A program made the translations under genes and the position numbers. The notes beneath the pieces were generated by a model, which was not told the DNA's origin, searched no databases, and saw only the letters and a program-made list of their open reading frames with translations. Positions 8,619 to 19,020 of a DNA stretch of 64,000 bases are shown one piece after another. This stretch comes from Bacteroidota bacterium (lineage in GTDB: Bacteria; Bacteroidota; Bacteroidia; Bacteroidales; Paludibacteraceae): contig JAJYBB010000004.1 of NCBI GenBank assembly GCA_021779195.1, positions 1 through 64,000 on the forward strand. The letters are read 5' to 3'. Numbering within the stretch: position 1 is the first letter of the stretch; every line of letters begins with the position of its first letter.

Positions 8619-9239
8619 ATGATTACAAAAAAAATTATCCCACTTATAATATCGTTGGCAATCATCTCAATTTCAGATATTCAGGCACAAAAAGATTCGG
8701 TTTTACAAAAGGTTCCTCATCAAATTAGCGTTGAATTTGGATATCGGTATTCATTTTATCCCAACACGGGTCTTACCACCGATGCCACACTTACCGGTTT
8801 ACCCAATCACGCTTCGAATGGCGTTGGAATTTTAGCCGATTATGGCTGGCAATTAACAGGACTTGATGGTAAAAAACCGGCAATATATCTCACTGTTCCG
8901 CTGGGTTACACCATGTTATTTCCCGATGATCCTCAATCGAAACGTATTGGAATGTTAAACTACGGATGGACTGTACGACACGAGTTAGCTACGAAAGATA
9001 AAAAACTCATTCCATTTATTGGATATGGTTTATTTCTAAGCAATTTAAGCGAAGATGGCGTCGTAGGATCGGTTACAGGACATCAAACACAATTTGAAGG
9101 CGGTGTAAATTTTAAAATGACAGGGAGCATCTTTTACTTTGCAAAATTACAGGCAAGCTATTCGTCATATCCTAAATTGGGTTATTCAAAATCTCTTCAT
9201 TTTATGTATGCCGATTTAAGGATTGGAATTCGTTTTTGA
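8619..9239 (+). CDS. Predicted outer-membrane beta-barrel protein
   Basis: A cleavable signal peptide (residues 1-23, ending IQAQ) precedes a 183-residue mature part with alternating polar and aromatic strands and a C-terminal Phe (RIGIRF), as in small outer-membrane barrels. Gly- and Tyr-rich strands such as ISVEFGYRYSF and PFIGYGLFL support this. No specific family was recognised. The gene converges with the DUF5723 gene; only 33 bp separate the two stop codons. Confidence 0.65.
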   Translation: MITKKIIPLIISLAIISISDIQAQKDSVLQKVPHQISVEFGYRYSFYPNTGLTTDATLTGLPNHASNGVGILADYGWQLTGLDGKKPAIYLTVPLGYTMLFPDDPQSKRIGMLNYGWTVRHELATKDKKLIPFIGYGLFLSNLSEDGVVGSVTGHQTQFEGGVNFKMTGSIFYFAKLQASYSSYPKLGYSKSLHFMYADLRIGIRF

Positions 9240-9272
9240 TAGTTTGAGCAATTTTTTTCAAAAACTTAAATC

Positions 9273-10811
9273 TCAATTACAATTGCAATCATTTGATGGA
9301 GAAAGTTTTTCATGTAATCCATTCCAATCATTCAATTTCCTTACATGAAGGAGTTTTTCACGTTGTTTTTTATCTAACTTATAAAATACCAATTGCATTC
9401 CTGCTGAAAAATTAAATGCCTTGGTCTGATATGGAAGTGGAACTGTGATTTTTGATAATGAAGGATTAAATTTAGATAATGTAAAATCAGCTTTTTGAAA
9501 TGGGATATAATCAGCGCCGATAAACCATTGAAAAATACCGGTTGTAATTGCAACAGATGATCCTAATGATGCAAAATTCCCATTAAAAAAAGAATAACTC
9601 AAAGAAGCATTCAACCAATCGGTTGGTGAGGTTATTGCCGACATTGTGATTTCTTCTGTCATAGTACTTGGATAAAATTCGGTATGCGAAAGACAACCGA
9701 TATGTAACCAGTTTTGCCATAAGGCATATTCTATTCCAAGATTTAATTTTGCGGTTGGTGAAGTTTGATAACTATTTGCAGTGGAATCTACCTGAATGGA
9801 ATTTTTAAAAGCATTTACCACTGAATCAAGCACTTGATTTATACTATTTAATCGATTGAACGCCTGGTTCAATTGACTCGTACTCATTGTACTTGTTAAT
9901 TGTGTAATTCCATTAAAATTAAAATCCGATTTATAATTTAAATTTTGAGGATTTTTATTCCAATTTATAAAACCAACATCCAAAAGTGCAGAAGACAGTG
10001 TTAAACTTGGGCTTAATTTATAAATTGCACCCACATCAAATGCAAAACCCATTCCTGTAAATTTGAATAAATCATTCCATTTTGAGGGTACTAAATTAAT
10101 ATTTGATGCATTATTTGAAACTGAAGTATTGATCGATCCAAGTACAGAGAGGTTCCAGTTTTCAAGTCCCGCATTTAAATTTAATTTTTGATTAACATTA
10201 GAAATATTTTCAGAACCTAATAACAATTTGATTTTTCCACCTATAGCTAACTTATCGTTTAATTTTTTCGAAATGCCAAATGCAGCCTCTGAATATACCG
10301 AAGCATCTATACCTAGAGAGCTAAAATCATATGCATTGTGTAAAATATCAGGTGTTAAGACAAGCATAAATTTAAACATATCGGCAGGCAAAATTGTCTT
10401 AATATTTAATTTTTCAATAAGTGAAAAGTTCCACCCAATATCATTCGTTTTTCCTCCAAAAGACAATAAATTGGTTTGTAAATCAGCTTGAAGAACAGAA
10501 ATTGGTTGCAGTTTCGACAAAAAATGATTGATCCCGGTTTGATTTTCCAAAAACGAAATAGTATGTCCGTTTTGTTTGTAAAAAAGATCATTCAATGCAA
10601 CGGAGTTATTTCTAATGTCGAACTGACTATATCCGATAACCGGAAGACTGATATAAAAATCAGACACAGGTTGAAAAGCTGGATTTAATAAATTCCGAAT
10701 TGGGGTATTTTCTAAAAAATAGATAGAATTTATCTGTTGAGAAGATAACTTAAATGATCCAAAATCTAAGAAAATCAACAATATAAAACAAACTTGAAAC
10801 TTCTTTTTCAT
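9273..10811 (-). CDS. DUF5723-like outer-membrane protein
   Basis: A secreted 512-residue protein with a signal peptide (about residues 1-24, ending FKLSSQ) followed by NPAFQP near residue 45 and repeated beta-strands, as in the FadL/PorV-like barrels gathered in DUF5723. It ends in NDCNCN, which is unusual for a barrel and may be a short periplasmic or surface tail. It starts 6 bp after the stop of the upstream lipoprotein gene, so the two are translationally close and probably work together. Function unknown. Confidence 0.7.
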   Translation of the reverse strand: MKKKFQVCFILLIFLDFGSFKLSSQQINSIYFLENTPIRNLLNPAFQPVSDFYISLPVIGYSQFDIRNNSVALNDLFYKQNGHTISFLENQTGINHFLSKLQPISVLQADLQTNLLSFGGKTNDIGWNFSLIEKLNIKTILPADMFKFMLVLTPDILHNAYDFSSLGIDASVYSEAAFGISKKLNDKLAIGGKIKLLLGSENISNVNQKLNLNAGLENWNLSVLGSINTSVSNNASNINLVPSKWNDLFKFTGMGFAFDVGAIYKLSPSLTLSSALLDVGFINWNKNPQNLNYKSDFNFNGITQLTSTMSTSQLNQAFNRLNSINQVLDSVVNAFKNSIQVDSTANSYQTSPTAKLNLGIEYALWQNWLHIGCLSHTEFYPSTMTEEITMSAITSPTDWLNASLSYSFFNGNFASLGSSVAITTGIFQWFIGADYIPFQKADFTLSKFNPSLSKITVPLPYQTKAFNFSAGMQLVFYKLDKKQREKLLHVRKLNDWNGLHEKLSPSNDCNCN

Positions 10812-10817
10812 TGTAGA

Positions 10818-12515
10818 TTACTTTCCGATTCGGGTTGATATTTTTCCATTAATAAATAGCCCCACATTCACTTTCATAGAATTTTTAACTGTAAAATGAA
10901 TTTTTGAATTCATATCCTTACCTGCAACCCCGATCGTGTAAACGAAAGAATGTGCATTTTTAAGATCTGACACAGCATTAGTGGGTATCTGAATAATCAG
11001 CAGTTGATTAGATTCTTTCCCTGGCTGAACAATTCCATCTCCATCAACGATTCCGGATTGAATGTTGTAATTTTTTTTCAAACCGGCAAGAAGCTCTTTC
11101 CCGTGAGCATCCAAAAGTTTATAACTGAAATCTGTTTGTATTGGCAAACCGTTCTTGATATTCAACACCAATGAAACTGTATCCGTATAACTTTTTAAAT
11201 TGTTATCCAAAGCCGATGATATCGGAACGGAAATATTTGTAATTGAATCTTTAAAATTGTAATAACTTCCCTTATCTAAGTAGAATGGGATAACTGTTTT
11301 CATGTAAACATGAATACCTGCATCGGGAGTAAGAAATTCAGGAAGAGGATCATATTGAGTTAAACCGTGATCAATGGAGACTGACAGTTTTAACGCTAAA
11401 CTATCATTTTTGGTAACTGACCCAAACAATTGATTGGTTTCGCCCCAAACATCATCAAAAGTACGAAAATTTTGGTTAATCCACGTCCCAGGAGTTCTAG
11501 GACGATTAGTCATTGGAATTACAAACGAGTTGGTTGTGTGGTTATTAAACCAAGCATAAACCGTATCTCCTGCTTGGGTAGATGAATATGTTTTTAAATA
11601 ATCGACATTAAAATTGAGATATGCACCGATATTCGAAGTTGCATGGATGAAAATCTGCGGATTGATAAAATTTAACATTGCATCCGTAAACCAGCCCGAT
11701 AAATCCAACTTGCGATTCAACTTTGTGGTAACATTTGCCATGGATTCAAAATTTCCATAAGCAACATTAAATTTTAATTGAGCTAATTTTAAAGAAAAAT
11801 CGATTTTCGATGTATTCATTAGGACAACTGGAAATTGATCAGTAATAGCATCCACACGAATATGTATGGGTATTCCTTCCAAATTTCCTGAAGTATTAAT
11901 TAAAAAATTATTCAAATCAATTTGAGTAGGCGAACCAAAACTTGTAGGAAAGATCGTTAAACTCTTTTGACCATTTGCAAAAACTACACGATTATCGGGA
12001 AAGGTAACGGTAATTTTAACATCCTGAGGAAGTAAAAAGGGTAAATTTTTCGTATCAATATTTAGATAAAATCTTGCCGAATCAACAAGAATGCTATCAA
12101 TTCTTCTGATTTTATTTGATCCGTTTATTCCTAAATCGAGTGTATCATTTGATTCTAGTGTGGGTAAAGCCGTATTTGCCGGAATAACATAGGGAATCAG
12201 TATATTAGGAAAGGAAATTTCGGCATTTAATGTTTTAGCATTGCCTAAAATATCAATTTTGCCAAAATCATAATTTAAACTATCAATGGAAACATAACTG
12301 AGATCAACTCCATTACTATCAACCTGAAAACTTCCAGTACTGATATAATTTTTCAAAATATCACCCAATGAAACTTCGGCTGAACCGATAGGTATGATTA
12401 AATCGGGATGTAAATTTACTTGACCTGAAATATTCTGCAAATCCACGTCTGCATTGCATGAACTGAAAAACAAAACAAAAGGGAAAAAAATCAATAATAG
12501 CCAGCGATGAAACAT
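10818..12515 (-). CDS. Predicted large lipoprotein of unknown function
   Basis: With the start at 12515 the protein opens with a hydrophobic segment and a lipobox (FFSSC), then NADVDLQN. The mature part, roughly 540 residues, is rich in beta-strand with many Asn, Ser, Thr and Asp, and looks like a surface or periplasmic beta-sandwich protein. An upstream in-frame ATG at 12563 would add 16 charged residues before the signal and is less likely. It is paired with the DUF5723-like gene 6 bp downstream. No family recognised. Confidence 0.7.
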   Translation of the reverse strand: MFHRWLLLIFFPFVLFFSSCNADVDLQNISGQVNLHPDLIIPIGSAEVSLGDILKNYISTGSFQVDSNGVDLSYVSIDSLNYDFGKIDILGNAKTLNAEISFPNILIPYVIPANTALPTLESNDTLDLGINGSNKIRRIDSILVDSARFYLNIDTKNLPFLLPQDVKITVTFPDNRVVFANGQKSLTIFPTSFGSPTQIDLNNFLINTSGNLEGIPIHIRVDAITDQFPVVLMNTSKIDFSLKLAQLKFNVAYGNFESMANVTTKLNRKLDLSGWFTDAMLNFINPQIFIHATSNIGAYLNFNVDYLKTYSSTQAGDTVYAWFNNHTTNSFVIPMTNRPRTPGTWINQNFRTFDDVWGETNQLFGSVTKNDSLALKLSVSIDHGLTQYDPLPEFLTPDAGIHVYMKTVIPFYLDKGSYYNFKDSITNISVPISSALDNNLKSYTDTVSLVLNIKNGLPIQTDFSYKLLDAHGKELLAGLKKNYNIQSGIVDGDGIVQPGKESNQLLIIQIPTNAVSDLKNAHSFVYTIGVAGKDMNSKIHFTVKNSMKVNVGLFINGKISTRIGK

Positions 12516-12640
12516 ACAGGTTTTATTAGATTTACAAAATAGCTCAGGAATAAATTCAAACAAAATTAGTTTAAATAAAATATATCAGAAATTATTTTTA
12601 AATTTAATCACATAAAATGATGTTAAACCGAAAATAATTA

Positions 12641-14038
12641 TTAAAAGTTAACTAAGAACACAGTTTCAGTAGCTCGAGTAAGTGCCGTGTAAAGCCAACG
12701 ATAAAAATCGCTGTTTATTTGATCTTCGGATATTTGACCAGAATCGATAAAAACCTTGCGCCATTGCCCGCCTTGAGCTTTATGGCAAGTAACAGCATAG
12801 GAAAATTTCACCTGAAGAGCATTAAAATACTCATTTGCAAGTATTATCTTGTATAATGCTTTTTTCGATGTAATTTCAGGGTAATCCTCGGCAATGGCGT
12901 TAAAAAGCTGCTGAGTCAATTCATTCATTTGTGTGGGAGCATCAGATTGTAAACTTTCGAGCCAAACTCGGGCATCGATTTCCCAATCACTGTTGAGCGA
13001 ACGTAAGGTCAAATCAACAAATCTAAATCCGTAAATTTCGTGATGTTTTTTCACGCGTATCACTTCTAAAATATCGCCATTGGCTATAAAATCAATTTCT
13101 TTATATGCTTTATTCCAAAAATAATTATTACGGGTAACCATCAGCAAATCACCGTTTGAAAGTTCTTCTTCACGCATCATGACACGTGCACGAATGCCAT
13201 TGTTGTAAATATTTGCTCGTTTGTTTGATCGTGTAATGATAATGGTATCCTCAACGCCAACACCTTCATATGATTGTTGAATTTCATCGATCAGTTCCAT
13301 TCCTGTAAGTTTACAGATATCGTTAAATTCTGCCAATTCAAAAGCAGGATATTGGTCAGTTTTATCTGAGATCAGGGCGTTCCGCATCAAAGTAGCATTG
13401 TGTAAAATGCCACTTTCCAATGCCTGACGCACAACAGAAGTCAATGTAAAATCATAAACAATTAAACCATATCCGAGTAGTTTATCCTTTTCCAATGCAG
13501 GACTTTGTGGCTGTGAAACTGGAGGTAATTGAGCCGTATCGCCTAATAATAAAAGGCTACAACCATCGCCACTATAAACATATTGAACCAGATCATCGAG
13601 CAAACGACCTGACCCGAATGCAGAATCAGTACCATAATTCGAAATCATGGAGGCTTCATCGACAATAAAAAGCGTATGAGTATGCAAATTATCAGTCAAC
13701 CGAAACCTGAATTCAGACATTGATTTCTGACGATAAATTTTTTTATGAATGGTGAAAGCAGGAAAACCCGAATATCCCGAAAGCACTTTTGCTGCACGGC
13801 CTGTTGGTGCAAGCAAAACTGATTTCTGTCCTAATTCATTCATGGCACGAACCAATGCACTAATCACTGAGGTTTTTCCGGTTCCAGCATATCCTTTTAA
13901 CAAAAAACACTTTTCTCGCTCAGTTGAATTTAAAAACCCACCCAACATTTCAATTAAGACATGTTGTTCATTAGTTGGTTCAAGCCCTAAATGTTCTTCA
14001 ATACGCGATGCAATAAAGTTTTGTAACATAGTATTCAA
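12641..14038 (-). CDS. RecD-like superfamily 1 DNA helicase
   Basis: An ATP-dependent helicase of the RecD/RecD2 kind. Walker A is GYAGTGKT (49-56), motif II is FIVDEAS (124-130), LLLGDTAQLPP follows as motif III, and the C-terminal UvrD_C_2-type motif CHKAQGGQW comes before YTALTRAT. At 465 residues it lacks the N-terminal helix-hairpin-helix part of full RecD2 proteins, as is common for the Bacteroidota version. It has its own transcript, flanked by the lipoprotein gene and divergent DPP III. Likely role: DNA repair or recombination. Confidence 0.85.
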   Translation of the reverse strand: MNTMLQNFIASRIEEHLGLEPTNEQHVLIEMLGGFLNSTEREKCFLLKGYAGTGKTSVISALVRAMNELGQKSVLLAPTGRAAKVLSGYSGFPAFTIHKKIYRQKSMSEFRFRLTDNLHTHTLFIVDEASMISNYGTDSAFGSGRLLDDLVQYVYSGDGCSLLLLGDTAQLPPVSQPQSPALEKDKLLGYGLIVYDFTLTSVVRQALESGILHNATLMRNALISDKTDQYPAFELAEFNDICKLTGMELIDEIQQSYEGVGVEDTIIITRSNKRANIYNNGIRARVMMREEELSNGDLLMVTRNNYFWNKAYKEIDFIANGDILEVIRVKKHHEIYGFRFVDLTLRSLNSDWEIDARVWLESLQSDAPTQMNELTQQLFNAIAEDYPEITSKKALYKIILANEYFNALQVKFSYAVTCHKAQGGQWRKVFIDSGQISEDQINSDFYRWLYTALTRATETVFLVNF

Positions 14039-14369
14039 CGGTTTATATAAAAATTAAATTAGATATGGCGACTTTCACTCCATTTCTCATTTAGGTTTAA
14101 TCATGTCTTAATTTTGTATTTCATTTATTTATAATGCATTCGCTCCAAATAAAACCATTCTGTTTATTTTCATTTTCACACATTGAAATTTCTGCATTTT
14201 ATTTACTTCTTTCAATATAACTTTTCACAAAAGTAATTCAAATCAACATTCTTTCTGTTTATATTCAATCAAAATAGAAAAGAATTTCTAATTTTGCAGC
14301 TTGTGAATATAAAATTGGTCATTGACTTCAAATTATATTTATCAATCAAAATAACTAATTCTTCTTGGT
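14039..14369. other. Divergent intergenic region, helicase and DPP III
   Basis: 331 bp of AT-rich sequence between divergent genes. Apart from the -7 element at 14289-14296 no repeats, RNA or coding remnant were recognised. Confidence 0.5.
14289..14296 (+). promoter_or_regulatory. -7 promoter element of the DPP III gene
   Basis: TAATTTTG matches TAnnTTTG. The -33 element is not clear at 19-21 nt spacing. The predicted 5' UTR is about 67 nt. Confidence 0.45.
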
Positions 14370-16382
14370 ATGATAACATTACTCACTGCTTCTGGAACCA
14401 GTAAAAAAGCTATTTCCAAAAACTTTAACTATTCAGTAGATCGTTTTGCAGATATCGAAATATTACGTTACCATGTTCCAGATTTTGATAATCTTTGCCT
14501 TAAACAAAAAGAATTGATATACTATCTCAATCAGGCAGCGTTAGAAGGACGTGATATATTGTATGACCAGAACAACAAATTTAATTTGTGTATCCGACGA
14601 ACCCTCGAAGCTATTTATGTGAATTATACCGATGACCGTACTTCTGATAATTTCAAACGAATGACGAAATACCTGAAACGTGTTTGGATGGGAAATGGCA
14701 TACATCATCATTATTCCGAAGATAAATTTATACCCGAATTTTCAGAAAAATTTTTCCGAGAAGCCGTTTATAATATTGACCCCTCTAAACTACCATTATC
14801 GAATGGACAATCTGTAGATGAACTGATTGCCCTGCTCGAACCGATTATTTTCGATCCTACAATATTTCCAAAACGCACAAATCAGGCTGAAGGCGTTGAC
14901 TTAATTCAAACTTCGGCAAATAATTATTATGACAAAAGCGTAACACAAGAAGAAGTTGAATCTTTTTACGTAAAAATGAAAAAAACTGCTGATCGAACTC
15001 CTATTTCGTATGGTTTGAACAGTAAATTGGTAAAGGAAAACGGAAAAATTGTCGAAAAAATTTATAAAATAGGAGGTTTATATGGTCCTGCTATTTCGTG
15101 TATTGTTGGTTGGCTCGAAAAAGCTGAAAAGGTTGCCGAAAACGAGAAACAAAAAGATGTAATCAACACGCTTATAAATTTTTACAAAACCGGAAATCTG
15201 AGAACATATGATGATTATTCCATTAAATGGGTAGAAGATTTAGACTCAAATGTCGATTTTATTAACGGATTTACCGAAACTTATGCCGATCCTTTGGGGA
15301 TGAAAGGCAGCTGGGAATCGATTGTCAATTTCAAAAACAAAGAAGCTACCAAACGCACTGAAATAATTAGCACGAATGCGCAATGGTTCGAAGATCATTC
15401 GCCTGTCGATACCCGATTTAAAAAAGAAAAAGTGAAAGGAGTTTCAGCAAAAGTGATAACGGTTGCCATGCTTGGAGGTGATTGTTACCCTGCAACACCC
15501 ATTGGCATTAATCTTCCAAATTCAAATTGGATTCGTCATGAATATGGCTCAAAGTCTGTTACCATCGAAAATATTACCGATGCTTACGATCAGGCATCCC
15601 TTGGAAATGGGTTCAACGAAGAATTTATGTGGTGCGAAACTGAACGCGAATTAGCTAAAAAATATGGTTCGCTCACCAACAATCTTCATACCGATTTGCA
15701 TGAATGTCTTGGGCACGGATCCGGGAAACTTTTGCAGGGCGTTGATTCGGATGCACTAAAAGCTTATGGATCGACCATAGAAGAAGCCCGCGCCGATCTT
15801 TTTGGTTTGTATTTTATGTCCGATCCGAAAATATTGGAATTAAAACTTTTACCTAATGCTGAAGCATTCAAAGCTGAATATTACACCTTTATGATGAACG
15901 GACTAATGACCCAGCTAACCCGCATTCAACCAGGGAAAAATATCGAAGAAGCTCACATGCGAAACCGACAATTAATCGCCAGTTGGGTTTACGAGAAAGG
16001 CAAATCCGATCAGGTCGTCGATATGTGCAAATGCGATGGGAAAACATTCGTTGTCATAAATAATTATTCCACACTTCGTTCTCTATTCGGCCAATTACTT
16101 GCCGAAATTCAACGAATTAAATCGACCGGAGATGTAAAAGCTGCCCAAAAATTGGTCGAAACTTATGGCGTAAAAGTGAATCAATCTTTACACAATGAAG
16201 TCCTGACTCGATTTCACAAACTTGGCCTTGCACCATACAAAGGCTTCGTCAATCCTGTATATAGCTTAGTGAAAAATCAAAAAGGTGAAATTAGCAATGT
16301 TACTATTTCGTATAACGAAGATTATGTGGATCAAAATTTACGTTATTCAAAAGAATTTTCAAGTTTACCTATTTTCAATTAG
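14370..16382 (+). CDS. Dipeptidyl peptidase III (M49 metallopeptidase)
   Basis: A zinc exopeptidase that removes dipeptides from the N-termini of short peptides. The M49 signature HECLGH lies at residues 444-449 (two His ligands and the catalytic Glu). The second motif EEARAD at 471-476 supplies the third ligand, expected to be E472. At 670 residues it matches the Bacteroides enzymes. No signal peptide is present, so it is cytosolic. Members of this group are sometimes mislabelled dihydrofolate reductase; the true folA is at 54468-54971. Confidence 0.92.
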   Translation: MITLLTASGTSKKAISKNFNYSVDRFADIEILRYHVPDFDNLCLKQKELIYYLNQAALEGRDILYDQNNKFNLCIRRTLEAIYVNYTDDRTSDNFKRMTKYLKRVWMGNGIHHHYSEDKFIPEFSEKFFREAVYNIDPSKLPLSNGQSVDELIALLEPIIFDPTIFPKRTNQAEGVDLIQTSANNYYDKSVTQEEVESFYVKMKKTADRTPISYGLNSKLVKENGKIVEKIYKIGGLYGPAISCIVGWLEKAEKVAENEKQKDVINTLINFYKTGNLRTYDDYSIKWVEDLDSNVDFINGFTETYADPLGMKGSWESIVNFKNKEATKRTEIISTNAQWFEDHSPVDTRFKKEKVKGVSAKVITVAMLGGDCYPATPIGINLPNSNWIRHEYGSKSVTIENITDAYDQASLGNGFNEEFMWCETERELAKKYGSLTNNLHTDLHECLGHGSGKLLQGVDSDALKAYGSTIEEARADLFGLYFMSDPKILELKLLPNAEAFKAEYYTFMMNGLMTQLTRIQPGKNIEEAHMRNRQLIASWVYEKGKSDQVVDMCKCDGKTFVVINNYSTLRSLFGQLLAEIQRIKSTGDVKAAQKLVETYGVKVNQSLHNEVLTRFHKLGLAPYKGFVNPVYSLVKNQKGEISNVTISYNEDYVDQNLRYSKEFSSLPIFN

Positions 16383-16420
16383 TCTATAAATCAATTATTT
16401 ATTTCAAAAAATCTATCTCA

Positions 16421-18250
16421 ATGGAACTATCTTTCTTTCGGAAAAATTTTAAAGACTTTGATTCTACCTTAATCGAACGGATTGCTGCCACTGTTTCATA
16501 CTCGAACAATGAAATTTATTTTTTGCTGAAAAAAGGGTTTCTTTTCATGCTTGTAGTGGCTTTAAATTTAACAGCTCAAGCTCAAGACATACCTGAACAT
16601 ATTTCATACACAAGAATTTATGATTTTTTGGACGAATTGGCAACAGATGGGTATATCAGTTTAAATTCTACGGTTAAACCCTACTCCCGATTATACATCG
16701 CACAAAAATTACGTGAAGCACGCAACAATCCAGCATTAAACACACGCCAACAAGCTGATTTAATATTTTTTTTAAACGATTATTCATTGGAAATCAATAA
16801 ATTGCCTGATACAAAACTCACATTGGCACGAACTGACAAATTCTCATTGGCTGCCATTCAGCCGGCATTTCATTATTGCGACTCCACTTTACGGGCACGA
16901 ATAACTCCAATTTTGGGGATGGATATCACATCCAATCAGCACGGAACAATCATTAAACGCTGGTTTGGTGTCGAATTGCAATTGATGATTAATAAAAATT
17001 TGAGTGTTTACGGCAGTTTACGCGACATTTCGGTGGATGCCACCCATTTGAAAAATCTTCCGGTTTCAGCTGGACTGCTGGCTCGTCCCGCTTTTTTGAA
17101 CGATTATCCAGGTTACGAATACAAAGAATCTGCACTTGGTGGCGATTTTAGCGATTCACGCGGAGGAATTAAATATGCCTGGAACTGGGGTTCAGTTGGT
17201 CTTGTAAAAGACAATGTGATTTGGGGTGATAATTATCACGGCTCCAATATTCTGTCGGGTCGTACGCCTTCGTTTCCAATGCTCACCTTCCATTTGAATC
17301 CTGCAAAATGGTTTGAAATGCAGTATTTTCATGGCTGGTTGGTTTCTAATGTACTGGATTCTACACGATATTACGTTGATAATACAGGCAGAAAAGAGTA
17401 TCGGATGGCTAATAAATTTATTGCAGCCAACTTATTCACATTCATCCCAATACGGAATCTGAATTTGTCAATCGGAAATTCTATAATTTATGCCGAAGAA
17501 AATATTCAACCAGCATATTTTATTCCAATTGCCTTTTATAAATCAGAAGATCATACCCTGACGAAGGGATTAGGTATTGAAAATCAGAATTCTCAGGTTT
17601 TTATGAACATTAGTTCACGAAACCTTCGACATTTGCACTTGTATACTTCCATTTATGCCGACGAAATAAGCTGGAGTCGTTTTTTGCCAAATAGCAAGGA
17701 ACGCAACCCTATTTCGTACAAGATAGGAGCAAATTTGAGTAATTTTCCAATTGAAAATTTATCGATTGATGCAGAATATACGAACACCAACATTATCAAT
17801 TACAAACACTCTGTACCAGTGCTTACATGGGCATCTAATGGCTATAATCTCGGTAGTTATTTGGGCGATAATTCTGCTGAAATTTATCTCGCCATGCGAT
17901 ATAAACCCATTCGTGGATTAAATTTAGACCTCTCTTATCTGAATGCAAAGCATGGAAATGAATATATGTACGATCGGGCTGCTATTGATAATATTATCAG
18001 CCAACCATCGCTGGGTAATATTACGTGGAGCAATAATACCTTGGCATTTAATGCTCAATACGAAATAATTAATAACGCTTATGCGATTATTAATATCGCC
18101 TATAGCGATATCAAGGGATATAATTTAACGTCAACCCCTATTGTTGGCGAAATTCGTAAAACAGCTCAAGGTTATTTAGATTTATTTACACCGCCTTATC
18201 TACAAGGTAAGAACACAACGATAATGGTAGGTTTTAGTTTTGGATTTTAA
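16421..18250 (+). CDS. Wzi-like outer-membrane beta-barrel protein
   Basis: The mature protein begins after AQAQ near residue 55 and has the look of capsule-assembly Wzi-family barrels: an N-terminal helical part with KPYSR and a long series of beta-strands, including the WGDNYHGSNILSGR segment resembling the conserved Wzi stretch, ending with Phe (VGFSFGF). The ATG at 16421 gives about 32 residues before the hydrophobic signal core. A TTG just before LKKGFLF may be the real start. No capsule genes are adjacent, so substrate and role are uncertain. Confidence 0.6.
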   Translation: MELSFFRKNFKDFDSTLIERIAATVSYSNNEIYFLLKKGFLFMLVVALNLTAQAQDIPEHISYTRIYDFLDELATDGYISLNSTVKPYSRLYIAQKLREARNNPALNTRQQADLIFFLNDYSLEINKLPDTKLTLARTDKFSLAAIQPAFHYCDSTLRARITPILGMDITSNQHGTIIKRWFGVELQLMINKNLSVYGSLRDISVDATHLKNLPVSAGLLARPAFLNDYPGYEYKESALGGDFSDSRGGIKYAWNWGSVGLVKDNVIWGDNYHGSNILSGRTPSFPMLTFHLNPAKWFEMQYFHGWLVSNVLDSTRYYVDNTGRKEYRMANKFIAANLFTFIPIRNLNLSIGNSIIYAEENIQPAYFIPIAFYKSEDHTLTKGLGIENQNSQVFMNISSRNLRHLHLYTSIYADEISWSRFLPNSKERNPISYKIGANLSNFPIENLSIDAEYTNTNIINYKHSVPVLTWASNGYNLGSYLGDNSAEIYLAMRYKPIRGLNLDLSYLNAKHGNEYMYDRAAIDNIISQPSLGNITWSNNTLAFNAQYEIINNAYAIINIAYSDIKGYNLTSTPIVGEIRKTAQGYLDLFTPPYLQGKNTTIMVGFSFGF

Positions 18251-18343
18251 TAATAATTCATCTGTAAAAATTTCAATAATTGAACTTCTGAAAGTTTTTT
18301 TTAATAACTTAGTTCTTCATTCTTATCTTTAAATTCCCACATT

Positions 18344-18937
18344 ATGCAGCATCCTTTTTTAGTTGGTATAACCGGAGGTATTGGAAGTGGAAAATCTACC
18401 CTGTCGGATTTACTTCGAAAAGAAGGTTACTTAGTGTATGACAGCGATAAAGAAGCCCGAAATTTGCAAAATGAAAATCAAGATATTCGACAAAAAATTC
18501 AAAAATTATTTGGAAATGATATCTATAATTCAGACGGCTTAAACAGAAAGGAAGTTGCCAAAATCGTTTTTAACGATAAACAGATGCTTGCACAACTTAA
18601 TGCCATTATTCATCCCGAGGTTCGAGCTGATTTTAACCGTTGGGTAAAAAATCATGACAATAATAAAATCTTATTTCTTGAATCTGCAATTTTATTTGAA
18701 AATGGATTTAATCAATTAGTTGACAAAGTGATTGTTATCACTGCAAAAGAAGAAACTCGCATTTTACGGGTCGTAAAACGCGATAAGGTTTCTCCTGAAC
18801 AAGTTCTTGCACGCATAGCGAACCAATTACCGGAAGAAGTGAAAATTAAACGGGCTAATTTTGTAATCCATACTGACGATGATCGACCACTATTAGAAAA
18901 AATGAAACTTATTTTTCAGCAATTAAATCCAGCATAA
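18344..18937 (+). CDS. coaE: Dephospho-CoA kinase
   Basis: The last enzyme of coenzyme A synthesis; it phosphorylates the 3'-OH of dephospho-CoA using ATP. The P-loop GGIGSGKS is at residues 11-18, followed by YDSDKEAR (32-39) and HPEVRADF. The 197-residue length is standard. It is a separate gene that converges on the M6 protease gene. In many Bacteroidetes coaE follows yajC-type genes; that neighbourhood is not present here. Confidence 0.96.
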   Translation: MQHPFLVGITGGIGSGKSTLSDLLRKEGYLVYDSDKEARNLQNENQDIRQKIQKLFGNDIYNSDGLNRKEVAKIVFNDKQMLAQLNAIIHPEVRADFNRWVKNHDNNKILFLESAILFENGFNQLVDKVIVITAKEETRILRVVKRDKVSPEQVLARIANQLPEEVKIKRANFVIHTDDDRPLLEKMKLIFQQLNPA

Positions 18938-19020
18938 AAACTTTTTACCTGATATCCATAAACGTTTATAAAATCCTGATAATATATTATTTACATAATA
19001 TTTTAAATAAGTTAAACGTA

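Noticed and set aside
14370-16382. Annotation as dihydrofolate reductase
   Set aside because: The HECLGH and EEARAD motifs make it M49 dipeptidyl peptidase III; true DHFR is at 54468-54971.
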